DNA of 64,000 nucleotides from Sternotherus odoratus (GCA_032164245.1 JAVMKO010000003.1:92255890-92319889), one strand, 5' to 3'; positions 22,482-34,848 are shown, numbered from the stretch's first letter. Numbers and translations: made by a program. The notes: generated from the letters alone by a model not told the origin.

Positions 22482-23230
22482 CAGTAACTCCTCGCTTAAC
22501 ATTGTAGTTATGTTCCTGAAAAATGCGACTTTAAGCGAATCCAATTTCCCCATAAGAATTAATGTAAGTGTGGGGTGTTAGGTTCCAGGGAATTTTTTTT
22601 TACCAGACAAAATATGTATATATATTTACATACACATACACACACAGCATATAAGTTTTAAACAAACAATTTAATCCTGGTACATAGTGATGATGATTGT
22701 GAAGCTTGGTTGAGGTGGTGAAGTCAGAGAGTGGGATATTTCCCAAATAATGCCTTATTGCTAAGTGATGAATTAGCACTCAGATGAGCCCTCAAGGGTT
22801 AACACATTGTTGTTAATGTAGCCTCACAATCTACAAGGCAGCAGGCATAGAGGGAGGGGAGACAACATGGCAGGGGGAGACCGAGACACACACAGTGTGT
22901 GTGAGAGAGACGCGCATTTCCCCTTTAAGTACACTGACCCCACTCTAAGTACATTGCCTTTTTAAGAAGATGAGCAAATTGACACAGCAGCTGCTGCCAA
23001 CAAGCTCCCTCTATCCTGAGCCCTGTCGTGTCCCCCACTGCTCCATGGAGATAGGGTAAGCAGGGTGCAGGGGGAGGGGAACACCCTGCCATTAGCCCCC
23101 CTTTTTCTCTGACCATGGGCCAGATTGTTGTAAGAGATTGCACAACTTTCAGCTAGCATGTTCTCTAGTTGATCAGCAGCATAACAACAAAACAGTGTTA
23201 ACCGGGATGACTTTAAGTGAGGAGTTACTG
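22482..23230. mobile_element. Tigger-like (Tc1/mariner) MITE
   Basis: The ends CAGTAACTCCTCGCTTAAC and, inverted, CAGTAACTCCTCACTTAAAG lie next to TA on both sides (22480-22481, 23231-23232). The element is 749 bp. It contains a TA/CA-rich microsatellite (about 22610-22650) and a GAGACACACACAGTGTGTG stretch, but no transposase. This is an internally deleted Tigger-type element. Confidence 0.82.
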
Positions 23231-23566
23231 TACAGGATTCTGGGAAAACCACTGCCCTATGGAGGTGTGACTTCTAAAGCACACCAATGTGTTGCTGAGA
23301 AGCCCTGCTGGCATGCACTAAAGGTTCCCTCTTGTGCTTTAACTTAGTACTCTTTGAACCAGTACATTAAAGGGCATTAGGGACATTGCAATGAGGTTAC
23401 TCATTACAGAACTACTCATTCTAGTACTTACAGAGAGAGTGAGCCCTGAAAACACCCAATTTTTGAACATTACATCAAACAAAAATTGCAAAAAGTAAAC
23501 CCCAAAATAGCAAATTAATAAACCAGAAAAACGACACCTCAACACAGAAGCCCTCATTATAAGCTA

Positions 23567-24090
23567 CTAGCAGCAACACCCGGTGTTGCTCGGGTCTGTT
23601 GGGGGGGGGAGGGGGGAGAGAGCTGAGCGAGTGGGGGGGGGGCCTTGGAGGGGTGAGGGGGGTGAGATTTTAAAAATTTTCAATTCTTACCTGAGGGGGG
23701 AGAGAGCTGAGTGAGTGCGGGGTCCGTTGGAGGGGAGGAGGGGAGGAGGGGGGAGAGAGCTGAGCAAGTGGGGGGGCATTGGAGGGGGGAGAGAGCTGAG
23801 TGAGTGTGGGGTTTGTTGGAGGGGGGTATTATTACATCATAAGTATGTCACAGAGAACAGCAGGTGTTAGCCTGGTGCCCAGCTGATGTGAATGGGCTTT
23901 AAAGAATTTCACCCCTAGGGGGCGTCAGAGGTGAGATTTGAAAAAATTTCGATTCTTACCCTGATTAGGAACCTAAAGCCTATAACTGTACCAAATTTCA
24001 AGTCTCTAGCTCAAACGGTGTGGAAGGAGTAAGGGAACATACGTGCACGCACGCACGCATACACCATTTGACTTATATATATATAGATAA
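23567..24090. repeat. Unassigned repeat with G-rich tandem block
   Basis: The segment starts with a short palindrome (CAACACCCGGTGTTG) and ends in a TATATATATATAGATA tract after GCACGCACGCACGCATAC. The block 23590-23830 repeats a unit of roughly 60 bp containing AGAGAGCTGAGNGAGTG with long G runs. The tail wording (CCAAATTTCAAGTCTCTAGCTC) resembles a widespread vertebrate/fish repeat, but I cannot name its class. Confidence 0.45.
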
Positions 24091-24339
24091 CAGGGATCAA
24101 CAACCTTGGCACGCGGCCCTCCAGGGTAAGCACCCTTGATGGGCTAGGCCGGTTTATTTACCTGCCGTGTCCGCCAGCACTGCGCCACTTCCCGCAGCCT
24201 CCATTGGACCAGAGTGGCAAACTGCGGCCTGTGGGAGCCACGATTGGCCGAACCTGCGGACGCGGCAGGTAAACAGACCTGCCGGGCCCTCCAAGGGTGC
24301 TTGCCCTGGGGGGCTGCGTGCCAAGGTTGCGGATCCCTG
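24091..24339. mobile_element. hAT foldback MITE
   Basis: The ends CAGGGATCAACAACCTTGGC and, inverted, CAGGGATCCGCAACCTTGGC are long. The inverted region runs about 45 bp inward with few mismatches (CACGCGGCCC...GGGTAAGCACCC). The flanks ATAGATAA and AGGTATAA match at 6 of 8 bases, consistent with an aged hAT duplication. Confidence 0.75.
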
Positions 24340-26369
24340 AGGTATAATGTCAGTATTTACTCTTTCAACACCAGAGTATGTAGTTTTCACTTGTGTACCT
24401 GCTTCAATCAGCAAACAAAACTAGTTCCTAAGTACCTTAGCAGGGTGTTTTGCTTGTTTGTATTCACTACAACATCAAAGCAATGAAAATTCTTTACATT
24501 GTCATTGCAAAGATACAGTGTTGTTATCAGACCAGGGATTTTTATAGTTTTCCCAAAACTGTGCCAGACAGTTGAGTGACAAGAACAAGCCCTTTGTGTG
24601 TTAAGACTGACATTTGACCAATGAACAAATGTGGCATTTAATCTAGATAATTTATTTTGTGACTTTTCACAAGATACAAATCCTTAGCAGGCTGATGTTT
24701 TTCTAAACTACTAATTAAAATATGCATAGGAGAAGAACGTGTGTGTATCCATGTGGTGATGACAGTCGTGATAAATTCCAGAGCCATGTAATAAATCACA
24801 TTTATCTTTAATTGTTGGCTGCCTTATGTGTACCTAAATATGTTTGCCTACATTCTGCCCACTACTCTGTCACCCCAAGGCTGCTAACATTCCTCAACTC
24901 TCATCAACTCCAAAGTTTTCTTAAAACAATCTCCGACAGAAATGTTTTGACCTATTCCCCTTAAATATGAAATTCACTGTTACCCCCAAATAATGGCTCT
25001 CCTCAGAAGTAGGAAGGATAATATTCAGTCGTGCACCAGTAACAGATTTCATTGATCTCTTGTGACTCACTGAGGAAACAAGAGCTTTATATAATTGAAA
25101 AACTCTGCATTCCCTTTTTCCAGGGAGACCCATAGCGCTTGTTTCTTGTCTTGGTTTAAATAGTGACCTATTATTTGGAATATTATTACCTATAGAAAAC
25201 CTTTGTAGCAGTTTTTAGAGATTTTAAAAATATATTAGTTATTTTCCTCTCCCTCTTGGTCTTGTACATTTGGATTTAAATGATAAGTGAGTCTGACTTT
25301 ACAAGCAGAGGGATACAAAAATCATATCAACAGAAAATTTAAATATCTCAAAACAGTTGCTTAGGATGTCCTGCATAAATTTAATATCTTCACCACTTAT
25401 GATTTATGTGCATAATCCCAAACTCAGGCTCAGAAAATACACCACTGCATGTATTTTCTCTATTATAGCTGAATTGCCAGTGCCAGCTGGAAGGTTGCCT
25501 ATGAGTTTCTATTGTGAACACCCTTTTTCATTTACTCGTCACTCTTTCAAGTTGGGAGAGAGACATACGGACACAAAATTCAAGGGTGCAATTTGGCATG
25601 CAATGAGTTTGGTGTGGGGCAGTGCCTCAGTGGGATCTCCTAGAGGTATAGACACAAAGACTTGTCTGCAGATGGAGTTCTTCAGACATAGCTATTCTGG
25701 AATAACTGTTCTTGAAGAACAATATATTCTTATTCTGGAATAAAAGTGTCCTCATGTCAAGTTAATCAGGAATGACTCTGTGGGTAGACAAGCCCCGAGA
25801 CTCCCTTGAAGAGAAGGGAATATGCCCTTTCCAGAGTGAGACCAGGTCTTCAGGACATGTGCAGCGTGGATGGTGTCCTATCTCTGCCCCCTCTGGGGTG
25901 TCTAGCTCTAACAGCATTACTGGGTGGGAGTATAGATCTTTCTTTTGTAATAGTGCAATGACCACAGTTGTGTTTAATTTCTGCATGGGAGTTGGTGGAG
26001 GTAGACAGAGAGGGTTTTTTATGCCCTCTCCCTACTCCTTTGCATTCCCTGCATGTCCTAAACACAGTTCTGCTCTAAGAATGTCCGATTTAATATTGTT
26101 TCAATCTATAATAACTACAAAATATGTCCTGTGTAATGGAGCTGTTCCTCAGACCCTGGAATAGAACTAAATTGGAAGGCACAGCTTTAATTTCCCTCTT
26201 CTCTAAATTAAATGGACTTGTTTTATTTAAACTAATTGGGTTTCCTGTGATAAATGTTGCCAGGGTGCTCTTGTTTAATACTGAAATAGTAGGAACACAC
26301 AACCTCCCTCTGGCCAAGGATGGTCTGTAAAGCTTTCTTTGTCTTTAGTGTTTAATCATGTAATAACTA
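24340..26369. other. Intron 1, no gene seen
   Basis: Unassigned sequence with chance ORFs (for example 25357-25743 and 25772-26164) that show no family motif. A GTAGACAAGCCC end at about 25785-25796 may be a truncated GTCTACACT-type MITE. Confidence 0.3.
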
Positions 26370-26727
26370 CCGTATTTTTCGGCATATAAGATGCCCTTTT
26401 AACCCCCCAAAATAACCTCAAAATTAGGGGGGGCGTCTTATATGCCGAATATATGAAACCACTTACCGGGCAGCTGGAGCTGGGGCGGCTGCAGGTGGCC
26501 CAGCGGGCGGGGCGGGGCGGCGCTTCCCCCCCGAGCCCACCCGCATGTGTTGGGGCCGGCGGGGAACGAGAGCAGCTCGGGCCCCGGGGCCCCTGGGAGC
26601 GTCTGCCCGCGCGGCGGGGACGGGAGAGCGAGGCGCTTTTTTTTTTTTTTTTTTTTGGTCCGGCTTTTTTATTGAAGAACTCGGGGGCGTCTTATAGGCC
26701 GGAGCGTCCTATAGGGGAAAAATACGG
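26370..26727. mobile_element. mariner-type MITE with CCGTATTTTTC ends and GC-rich core
   Basis: The ends CCGTATTTTTCGGC and, inverted, CCGTATTTTTCCCC are flanked by TA on both sides (26368-26369, 26728-26729). A second inverted pair occurs inside the left part (GGCATATAAGATGCCC at 26381-26396 against GGGCGTCTTATATGCC at 26431-26446). The core at about 26605-26660 (GGGGACGGGAGAGCGAGGCGC plus a T-run and GTCCGGC) is shared with the element at 47027-47665. It ends only about 260 bp before CCDC170 exon 2. Confidence 0.8.
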
Positions 26728-26988
26728 TACATAAATAACTTTGCTGCTGTACTCTAGAATTTTAACAATTTAACACACTGAGGGCCAAATTCAGAGGAAC
26801 TCCACTGATTTGAGTACAATTATATCTGTTTACACCATTGGTGGTTATGGCACACCCACTGGTATGGCACAACATTTTCAGTGTGTTTTCTTTGAGCTAC
26901 TGAATGACAGAACAAATCTGAAGAAAAGTTGTTCAGAAACATGGTGTCTGATGGTTCTCATTTTGCCTTGACTGTGATGTCTTCCCAG

Positions 26989-27120
26989 GGAGCTTATGAT
27001 CACATTCTTCTGGATATACCGGTCACTCGAGAACAGACAAATCACTATCGGGCTGTGGCTGAAACTGCTCGTAGTGAACTTGCAGCACTTCTGGTAAAGT
27101 ATGAATGTGCCCAGTCAGAG
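26989..27120 (+). CDS. CCDC170: CCDC170 exon 2 (start of conserved region)
   Basis: The acceptor CTTCCCAG precedes 44 codons starting GAYDHILLDIPVTRE, followed by AETARSELAALLVKYECAQSE. This matches the conserved N-terminal block of CCDC170. The donor GAG|GTAAGT is close to consensus. The exon is phase 0 at both ends. An in-frame ATG at 26977, inside the intron just before the acceptor, would allow a transcript starting in intron 1 to begin translation four codons earlier (MSSQ), which resembles the short N terminus of mammalian forms. Confidence 0.95.
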
Positions 27121-28254
27121 GTAAGTCTTAATGAATCCCTTCCTCCCAAAAGAAACCCCTAAAAGTTCTTTTCTGGTTAATGTGAGCTATGCACACTTGT
27201 GGAGAAAGTAGATCTACTAAAACATTTGTTAAAATCTTTGTTTTATTAATTGTGGGATTTTATTTTTGTTTTCAGATTACATTTATTCAGATTTGCTACA
27301 GGAGTTTGTTTGGGTTTTTTTTTCTGTTTGTATCAGTTGCCAGTCTTTGTGCCATTATCTTGTTCATTAATTGAAGTCGGCACCAAGATGATTATCTTTT
27401 TGTGTCTGGATGTAAAATACAGTATTTCACAATTTTAACCAAAGTTAATATTTCAACACTGTGGTTATCTGAGTGATTATAACATTTGTTGATTTGAGAG
27501 CTCCCATATTTTCCCATTTGTTAACATGCTCGTTTTTTATTTCCATTACTGAATGAAGCTTAGTTGAACCAGTTGTGCAGTACAGATGTTTTTTCTGTGC
27601 TGATAGAAATGACTGATAGCATCCTATATTGATAGTACTTTTCATTCAGGCGGCATCTAAAGCATTTCAATGTTACTAGAGCATGTTCTCTTTCTCCCCT
27701 TCTCTCTCTGTGTAAAATGCTTAGAATTCCACCTATATGGTGCATCAAAATTAAAATTAATTTTGCCCAGGAATGAACTGTAGCTAAATTTGTTGTAAAA
27801 TCAAGCAACTTTTAAATAGTTCACAGCAATGATAAGCAACAGTTTAGAACAATGAATTATCAGTACTATATCCAAGTGAAACAGGGGTGAATGTAGATCA
27901 GTAGAATGTAATTATCTGAGCTGGAATTTGACCAGTTAATCCTCATATTGTTGTAAAAAGTGCTTGCTGATCTTTAATTCATGTATGTGGTCAGTAGCTT
28001 GGCTTTACATTTCATCAGAAAGAATTAAAGATGATGAGATTCTTGTTGACTCTTTACTTGAGTCCAGCTCTTGGATGAAGGGAGTAAATACTTTAATAAT
28101 CTCGTTACTTACTGTGATGATGACAGACCACTTTATAGAATTTTTTTCACTGCTGTTTTTGGAAAAGGCAGAACAGGAGTAAAGAGCCACCTTCACTTTC
28201 ATCTAAAATACTCAAATTCTTGTTCAATTCATGTTGTTTGTAACATCTACATGT
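27121..28254. other. Intron 2, first part, nothing assigned
   Basis: AT-rich intron with short ORFs that look accidental. No repeat boundary is recognised. Confidence 0.3.
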
Positions 28255-28510
28255 CCCAACTGAATTCAGAGCCCCCTGGTGCTTGGTGCTGTACAGACTT
28301 ATGATAAGAGAGACTTATTGCATACAGTCTAAATTCACAAGAGAGAAAAAGCAAGTGTTGTTATCCCATTTATACATGGGGAATTAAAGCACAGAGAGAT
28401 TAGGTATCTAGCCTGTGGTCACACAGGATATCTTTGACAGAGCCAGCAATTAAACTTTGATCTCCTGAGTTCCAGTCCAGTGCCATAATCACAAGGCCGT
28501 CCTTCTTGCA
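28255..28510. repeat. Old amniote CR1/L3-type repeat
   Basis: The sequence carries TGGTGCTTGGTGCTGTACAGA, CCCATTTATACATGGGGAA and GGTCACACAGGATATCTTTG with CAGAGCCAGCAATTAAAC. These are the ordered landmarks of a well-known old amniote repeat. The copy is diverged. Confidence 0.55.
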
Positions 28511-29049
28511 TTAAAAGAGCACTCGCATAGCTTCTTTACATTAGTTTTAGTTTTCATGTGATAAGAGCTAATTGCCACATATTGCATATTTTTCATTATA
28601 ATGGAACTGGAAGCAACACCAAGTGTTGCTTAACATTTTCTATTGTCAATCCCTGTTTTTATTTGTTATAACTTTGACCATTTAGGCTGAAATTTTACAT
28701 GCCAGGTCTGCCTCAGGCTGAATGGATCAACTGTTTCTGAGAATAAGACTAGGGGAAAAAAAAAGTTAGAACTGTTTGTTGAGAAGCTCTAGCACTTTCA
28801 TACTTTGGAAAAGGAACTTGAAATTAGGCAAGAAGTGCCACCAGGGGATCAGAGTGTTGACTTTTCCTGTTCCTATGCAAATCTACCTAATCTACTTGAC
28901 TGAATTATAAGCCTCTGAAAATCACTGTTTGCACATGCTCTGTAGAGGTTTGTTAGCAAAATGCTCCAAGCATTCTATCTTCACTGAACATTCTGCAGTT
29001 CTTTAGAGCTCTGTACCAGCCACAGTGAGCAAGCTTCGTTCCCATAGAG

Positions 29050-29230
29050 CAGGGGTAGTCAATTATTTTTTTGTCAAGGTCCCAATTTCTTGGTCACGGT
29101 CCAGACTGTGGAGGAAATAATTTTTTTAAAAAGTATGATGATTGATTAAATAAATACAGATTTTTGGGGTCTGTTCAAAAGCTTCTGGCAGACTGGATTT
29201 GGCCTGCAGTTCACCTGTTGATTACCTCTA
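29050..29230. mobile_element. hAT MITE, small
   Basis: The left end CAGGGGTAGTCAATTATTT is inverted at the right end (GTTGATTACCTCTA). The flanks CCATAGAG (29042-29049) and CCATAGAT (29231-29238) match at 7 of 8 positions, giving a slightly decayed hAT target duplication. The element is 181 bp with no coding capacity. Confidence 0.75.
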
Positions 29231-29906
29231 CCATAGATATTACTGAGTATGCCCCAGCCCAGAATTGAGCAGGACTTTTCTTGCAATTACTCTTTCTCTT
29301 AGAGAGAGGCCACTGTGGCACCAGAACTGAGAGAAGGGAGGCAGAGATCTTGTGAAAAAATAGCATGTGATCAGATCATTAAAGACTGTATCATTAAGGT
29401 TTCACAGGAAATCTTAATTCAGGCATTTCCTAACATTTGTATGTGTGATTTTTACAACCTTAATGTTGTTTCAACCTAATATGAAACTCCATTTATGGTT
29501 CTTTTTGTTTCCATTATGTTTTTTACCTTTACAGATATTTAAAAATAAATTTTTTCTTCGTACTAACTTTGCCCGTTTTATTTGGCTAATGCATATTTTT
29601 GCTATTGTTTTGAATGGTAGTGAAAACAATGTGGCTATTTTTGTTTACTTCATACTGAAGCTGGAGTTTACATACTGCTTTTTGAGAGTTTTGAAAAAAT
29701 GGTAGCTATTGTCACTCCCCCCTCAATGAATCGGTTGGTAATAGAGTAGGAGAATAAGATATTTTGATTCCAAAAGGTATTTCGTGCCAGATGAAAAAAA
29801 ATAAACAATTTAATAATAATTTAATTGAAGACCTTCAAATACGAAGTTTGTATTGAATTCTTCTTACGGTTATTGTTTTATCTTGCTTCATCTCCTCTGT
29901 CTGTAG

Positions 29907-30163
29907 CTTCTAGATCTCAGATCCAAAATAGTCTCTAAAGAAGTCTCATTGCAAGAGCTGAAGGCTGAAGTGGAAAGCTACAAGGAAAACAATGCTAGAC
30001 AATCCTCTCTGCTCCTCTCTTTGCAAAATCGAGTTCAGGAGATGGAGGAGGAATCGGGTGTGCTTGCCACTTCCAAAAAACAGACAGACCTAACAGCACA
30101 AGTTTTGCTCCAGGAGAACTGGGAGCTGAAGGAGAAGATCCATGACCAAGAAGCCAAACTGAA
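29907..30163 (+). CDS. CCDC170: CCDC170 exon 3
   Basis: The acceptor CTGTAG opens LLDLRSKIVSKEVSLQELK and continues through a continuous coiled coil containing KAEVESYKENNARQSSLL, a strongly recognisable CCDC170 segment. The donor is CTGAA|GTAAGAG. The length of 257 nt leaves phase 2, so the Asn codon AAC is completed by the first base of exon 4. Residues are roughly 88-173 of the joined protein. Confidence 0.95.
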
Positions 30164-30568
30164 GTAAGAGAGTCAATCAAGCTGTGGCATAATTTTGGGT
30201 TGAGATGTCTGTACTATACCATACAACTGTACTATAGTTGCCAACAGAGAAAACTATCTTTGTAGGCAAATTTCAGCGCAGAAACAAATTTATAGCTTTT
30301 ATTGAGCTGTATATTATTGCCCCTTTGGCCTCGGCAGTTAGCCAATATTCAGGGCCTTGCAGATTTGTGCCCTTTAGGAAGAGAACTATATTCTTTGGTG
30401 TAATCTTGTTTATTTACAAATAATGTATACAGAGCCCAGTTTCCCTGAACATAGTAAAAACAAATAGCAGGCACAATTTCTTAGCTCAGATACCCCCAAG
30501 TGTGCCACTCCAGCAAGCTCTGTGCCTCACAATGTCTTTTTCTGCTTTCTCTTAGAGTCATATTCACC

Positions 30569-31434
30569 TAGGGTGACCAGATGGGAAGAGTGAAATATCA
30601 GGACACACTCTGTGAGCGGGGGGGGGAGGGGGGGGATGGAGAGGGAGGAGTGCACGATTGGGGGGCGGGGCACGAGGTTGGGAGGGGGGAGGCTAGAGGC
30701 TCTCTGTCTCTGCGGGGGGGAAGGAGGGGGGAAAGGACGGGAGTGGGCTGGGCTCTCTGCCCTGGCCCCGCTCCCCTCTGCTGGTCTGCACTGGCAAGCC
30801 GGCAGCAGCAGCAGGTCCCCCGGCCAGGGAGCACAGGGGAGGAAATGCGAGGCAGGATAGAGCAGTACTACAAAGCTGGGAGGGGGGGGTGCATGAGGGA
30901 GCAAGACCAACTAGCAGGCAACAGCCTGCATAAAGAGGGGATGTCTTGCCTGCCTGCTTTCCTGGACCCAGATGGTTCACCAAAGACTCCCCAGCCAGGG
31001 AGGGCGGCCCCTCAGCTTCCCCCGCTCGCCCGCGGCATTCTCCGATCAGCTCGGCCTGGCCCCCAGCTGGGGAGTGCAGGGCCCAGCGGTGTGCCGCGAT
31101 CCGGCTGTTCCCCTGGGCTGGGAGCAGGGGGCCGGTGGCGTGCCGCAATTGTCCCCCCCCCCATTCCCGACCAGGGAGCGGAGGCCGGCGGCGTGCCGCT
31201 ATCAGCCCGGCCCAGGAGCACGGGGCTCCGCGCTAGAGGGGAGCGGGGGCGGGGCAGAGAGCCCAGCCCACTCCCATCCTGCCCCCCCCCCCGGCCGGCA
31301 GCATATGGCTGCCTGGGGCAGTGGGCGCGCAGGGCTCATCTATGAATTCCCAAAATCGGACAAATGGCGTCCCGACCAAAGTGTGATCGGGACGCGGGAC
31401 AAAAGGCAAAAAATCGGGACGTCTGGTCACCCTA
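30569..31434. mobile_element. Large hAT MITE with TAGGGTGACCAGA ends
   Basis: The ends TAGGGTGACCAGATG and CGTCTGGTCACCCTA are inverted. The flanks are identical, TATTCACC at 30561-30568 and 31435-31442, proving an 8-bp hAT-type duplication. The 866-bp core is GC-rich. A perfect 24-bp inverted pair (starting GGGAGTGGGCTGGGC, at about 30740 and 31253) lies inside. The 254-codon + frame and other long frames here are products of GC-rich sequence. Three short relatives are at 34849, 35663 and 57312. Confidence 0.9.
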
Positions 31435-32141
31435 TATTCACCAAGCCTTCTTCAGGCTCTCTCTGCTTCTACCACGCACAGTCTGAAAAACCAATCTCTT
31501 AGCTCCTGTGTTTTCAATCAGGGAAATCCCTGACCTGCCACGTAGTCTTGGCCATCCTTCATTGTTTATAGATGTTTGTATTAAATAAAGAGGCTAAATT
31601 ATTTATTCCATTGAGTCTGAAAGAATGCTTGATGAACCTATTGACTGTAAGTAGATCTGTGATTGCTGGAACCAAAGACTTGTCTGATGCCAGTCTGTAG
31701 CACCTGTCAGAAAAGCAATATGTTTTACAGAAGTTATAAATAAACTCTGTAGGAGGGAAGTTTACTCCAGTGAAGCGTTTAATCACTTGCAGCTGAAGAT
31801 CTGTAGGACTTTCCTGTAAATTTCACCAGCGGTCATTGATTCTTTAATCTCCCTAGTCCGAATTTCTAGGAGTTTAGAAGAGCCACTAGCTTTCCCAGTG
31901 GAGTTTGTTCCACCCTAATAGCTTTGAATTTCCCTGAAAGGAAAAGCAGAGAATTGAAAATACAAAAACTTGTGTTTAAGATTGAGATTACATATTTAAA
32001 TGCTCAATAGTCATGAAACCAGAAAAGTAAGGTTTTCATAATATGGCAAATTCAGTAATGCTAAACATGCATTGTAATTTCAATTTGTGTATTTGTTTTT
32101 AAATACATGCAGGGATATATTCATTTTTATGTTAAGTATAC
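31435..32141. other. Intron 3, unassigned
   Basis: No repeat boundaries or coding signals are recognised apart from the right-hand target-site copy of the hAT element. Confidence 0.3.
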
Positions 32142-32402
32142 TGTGGCAGGGTGGGCCTGTGCCAGCCCTGCTGTCCCTTTAAGAGGGAAAAACCTCTAGA
32201 ATCCTTTCCTGACGGGAAAGGCTAATTAGCCACCTGGCTGTAGCCCTGAGCTACAGAGGGCTTAATGGGTCGCACCTGGCAGCCTCCTCAGAGGATAAAA
32301 GCCTGCCAGGGAGGAAGCTGTGTGTGTGTGTGTGTGTGTGTGTGAAAGCCACAAAAGAGTCTCCTGCCTGGTGTGACGTGGGGGAAGAGCGGATCTCCTA
32401 CA
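32142..32402 (+). mobile_element. Solo LTR with 4-bp target duplication
   Basis: The 261-bp block begins TGTGGCAGGG and ends CTCCTACA. ATAC flanks both sides (32138-32141, 32403-32406). A TATA-like GGATAAAAGCC at about 32293 is followed by a pure TG run (32319-32344, 13 units). TG...CA ends and a 4-bp duplication fit an ERV- or Gypsy-type solo LTR. No internal genes remain. Confidence 0.65.
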
Positions 32403-33429
32403 ATACACTATAAAATATTCAATTTGTACAATGTGGCTCAACTTACTGTACTAATTTTTAAATTTTTAATTTCCATGTATTTGAACTTTCATATTTGTAA
32501 CTAATAATGTTACATTAATATAACCTGTTGCATTTTTCTATATTGCATTCACCGCTCTGGATAATGCAATATCAAGATGCTCAGATACTGTGACATGTTT
32601 GTAGTTATAGTTATGCCGAGAAAGAGCAAGAGGACCATTGCTGGTGATAGCTGTTAAGTTAGGAAGAAAGCTTAAATACAGTATCTACCAGCATGTGCAG
32701 TTCTAATGTGCCTTTTGTTAGATATTCCAGTCCATTGATTTTTTTCCCCTCCCACTAGTCATTGGGCAATGGCTTTTGTCATATACAACTTTACATTGTA
32801 AAAGATACAATGTCCTGTGCTGACTTTATCAATTTAACAATCTTCAGGACCGTGTGCATGCCAAACAAAAGTGTATACGCTATTAGATCAGAATACACAC
32901 ACACAGTAGTTTTGCTAGGTCAGTCTTGTTGCTTCAGACACATAAGAGGTGCAAGTATTTCTGCTGACATTCACTTAATCAAATGTACTCTGGCTTTAAA
33001 ATCAAGTGGGTTAATGCTATGTGCTGGTGCTGTAACTTAAAGAAATTTATTTTCATTAACTTTCAAGTTAATTCCTGGTTGGTGCATCTTCAAATGAGAG
33101 AGTAGTCATGGGAACGTATTGTACACACATGCTGTACATGGAGTTAACTCACTGTTATATTGGTGAAAAAAAGATGAATAAGACAAGATAAATTTGATGG
33201 TATGTCACAGAACCAGTCATTTTGGACACGTGTTTTTAGAGAAGTCTCTGAAATCGTTAACCTTGAAGATGTGATGGCGTTCCTTCCCATGAGGTTCTCT
33301 TGACTATTTCACCCCTGACCAATGAGCTGTAGACACAATAACACATTGTGCCTACACTCAATTCCCCTTTCCCAGGATTCTTCTAACAAGGATCTATTCT
33401 ATCAAGAGGTCCTCATGCTATTTTCTCTC
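32403..33429. other. Intron 3, unassigned
   Basis: AT-rich sequence. The frame 32762-33040 has no recognised motif. Confidence 0.3.
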
Positions 33430-34848
33430 AGTGTGATGGAAGAGGTCCCTCCTCAGTCCAGGGGAAAAGGCTTTTAGAGCAGCTATTTTCTTATCCTGAA
33501 GAAAAAGGAAGGCTGGGAATCCATCCTAGATTTGTGGAACCTCACATTCATTCACAAGTTTAAGTTCAGGATGGTCTCCCTCACATTGATAATCCCAACT
33601 CTAGAGTCTGGAGACTGGTTAAAATCTCTTGTGCTGCAGGATGAAGATACTTCCACATCTTCATCATTTTGCCTACAAGAAGTACCTAAGATTTACAGTT
33701 GGTCTGAACCACTATCGACATTGAATCCTGCTTTTGGACTCCACAGCATTGAGAAGATCTAGCAAGGTGCTATCAGTGGCAGCTTACCTGAGAAGATACA
33801 TCAATAAATAATCTTACCTGGATGATTGGTTTATATGGGGGAGTGCTCCTCAATAGGTGTCTGAAGCCATCCAAAATGCCCTCAACCTCTTTCAAAGGTT
33901 AGGCCTGAAAGTCAACAAATAGAAATAGATGGTAATCTCATATCAGAGGATTCAATTTATTGGTGTGATCTTAGATTCCTCCACATCCAGGGCCTACATG
34001 CCTCAAGACATATTTGAGAACCTGTCCATCCTAACTCTCGGTTGGAGGGAAATCCATGTACCAATGGAAGGTTGTGCCTTGACCTCTAGATCATATGGCC
34101 TCTTACACCTTTTTGACAAGACATGCCAGACTTCACCTCCACTGCTTGCAGGATTAGTAGAAGCTGTTCTACACACCCTCCAAACATTGCCTGGATGCCT
34201 CTCATTAACTCACCCTGGTCCTGTCTTCACTGAAATGGTGGGGGAAAAAAAAGAGTGCTTGCAGAGGGGTCACCTTCTGGATGCTTCTGCCATCGAAGAC
34301 TATAGTCACAGATACATCCTTGCTATAATGGGGTGCCCACATAGACACATTAAAGACACAGGGTTTACGGTGCCTAGGGGAGAGAAGAATGTACATCAAT
34401 CTCCTAAACCTCAGAACCATGCAAGAGGTCTGTGAGTCCTTTCTCCACCCAATAGAAGGGAAGTCCATATAAATCACAATCAACAACATGATCACCATGT
34501 TTTATATCAACAGACAAAGTGGAGAAAGGCCTTCCCCGCTCTGCCAGGAAGCCATCACACTCTGGAACTGGTGCATCAAACTTACAATTATTGCTGGTGT
34601 GGAGGAGCAGCTGGGCCAAACCTGAGCAGCACTGAAATCCTTTGTACCAGGTAGCAACTCCTGGAGCAAGGAGTTGAGTGCAGCCAGCCTCACAGGACCA
34701 CTGCAGGGTGAATGCTGGGTGGGCTTTGCAACCCCTCCCTCCCCCACCCAGGGTCTTCTGTCCCTCCGGGTACAGGACCTGACACTCTCCTTTCCAGGCT
34801 TCCTATGTGAACATGTGCCACATTTTGCCTTAGTTTTTGGGTCACAAT

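Noticed and set aside
30581..31345. 254-codon + strand ORF
   Set aside because: It lies wholly inside a hAT MITE with proven ends and target duplication. The translation is G/R/P-rich low complexity and the opposite strand is equally open.
33929..34435. 168-codon + ORF as a host gene
   Set aside because: It reads as part of the DIRS reverse transcriptase/RNase H relic (IQFIGVILDSSTSRAY...), not a host exon.
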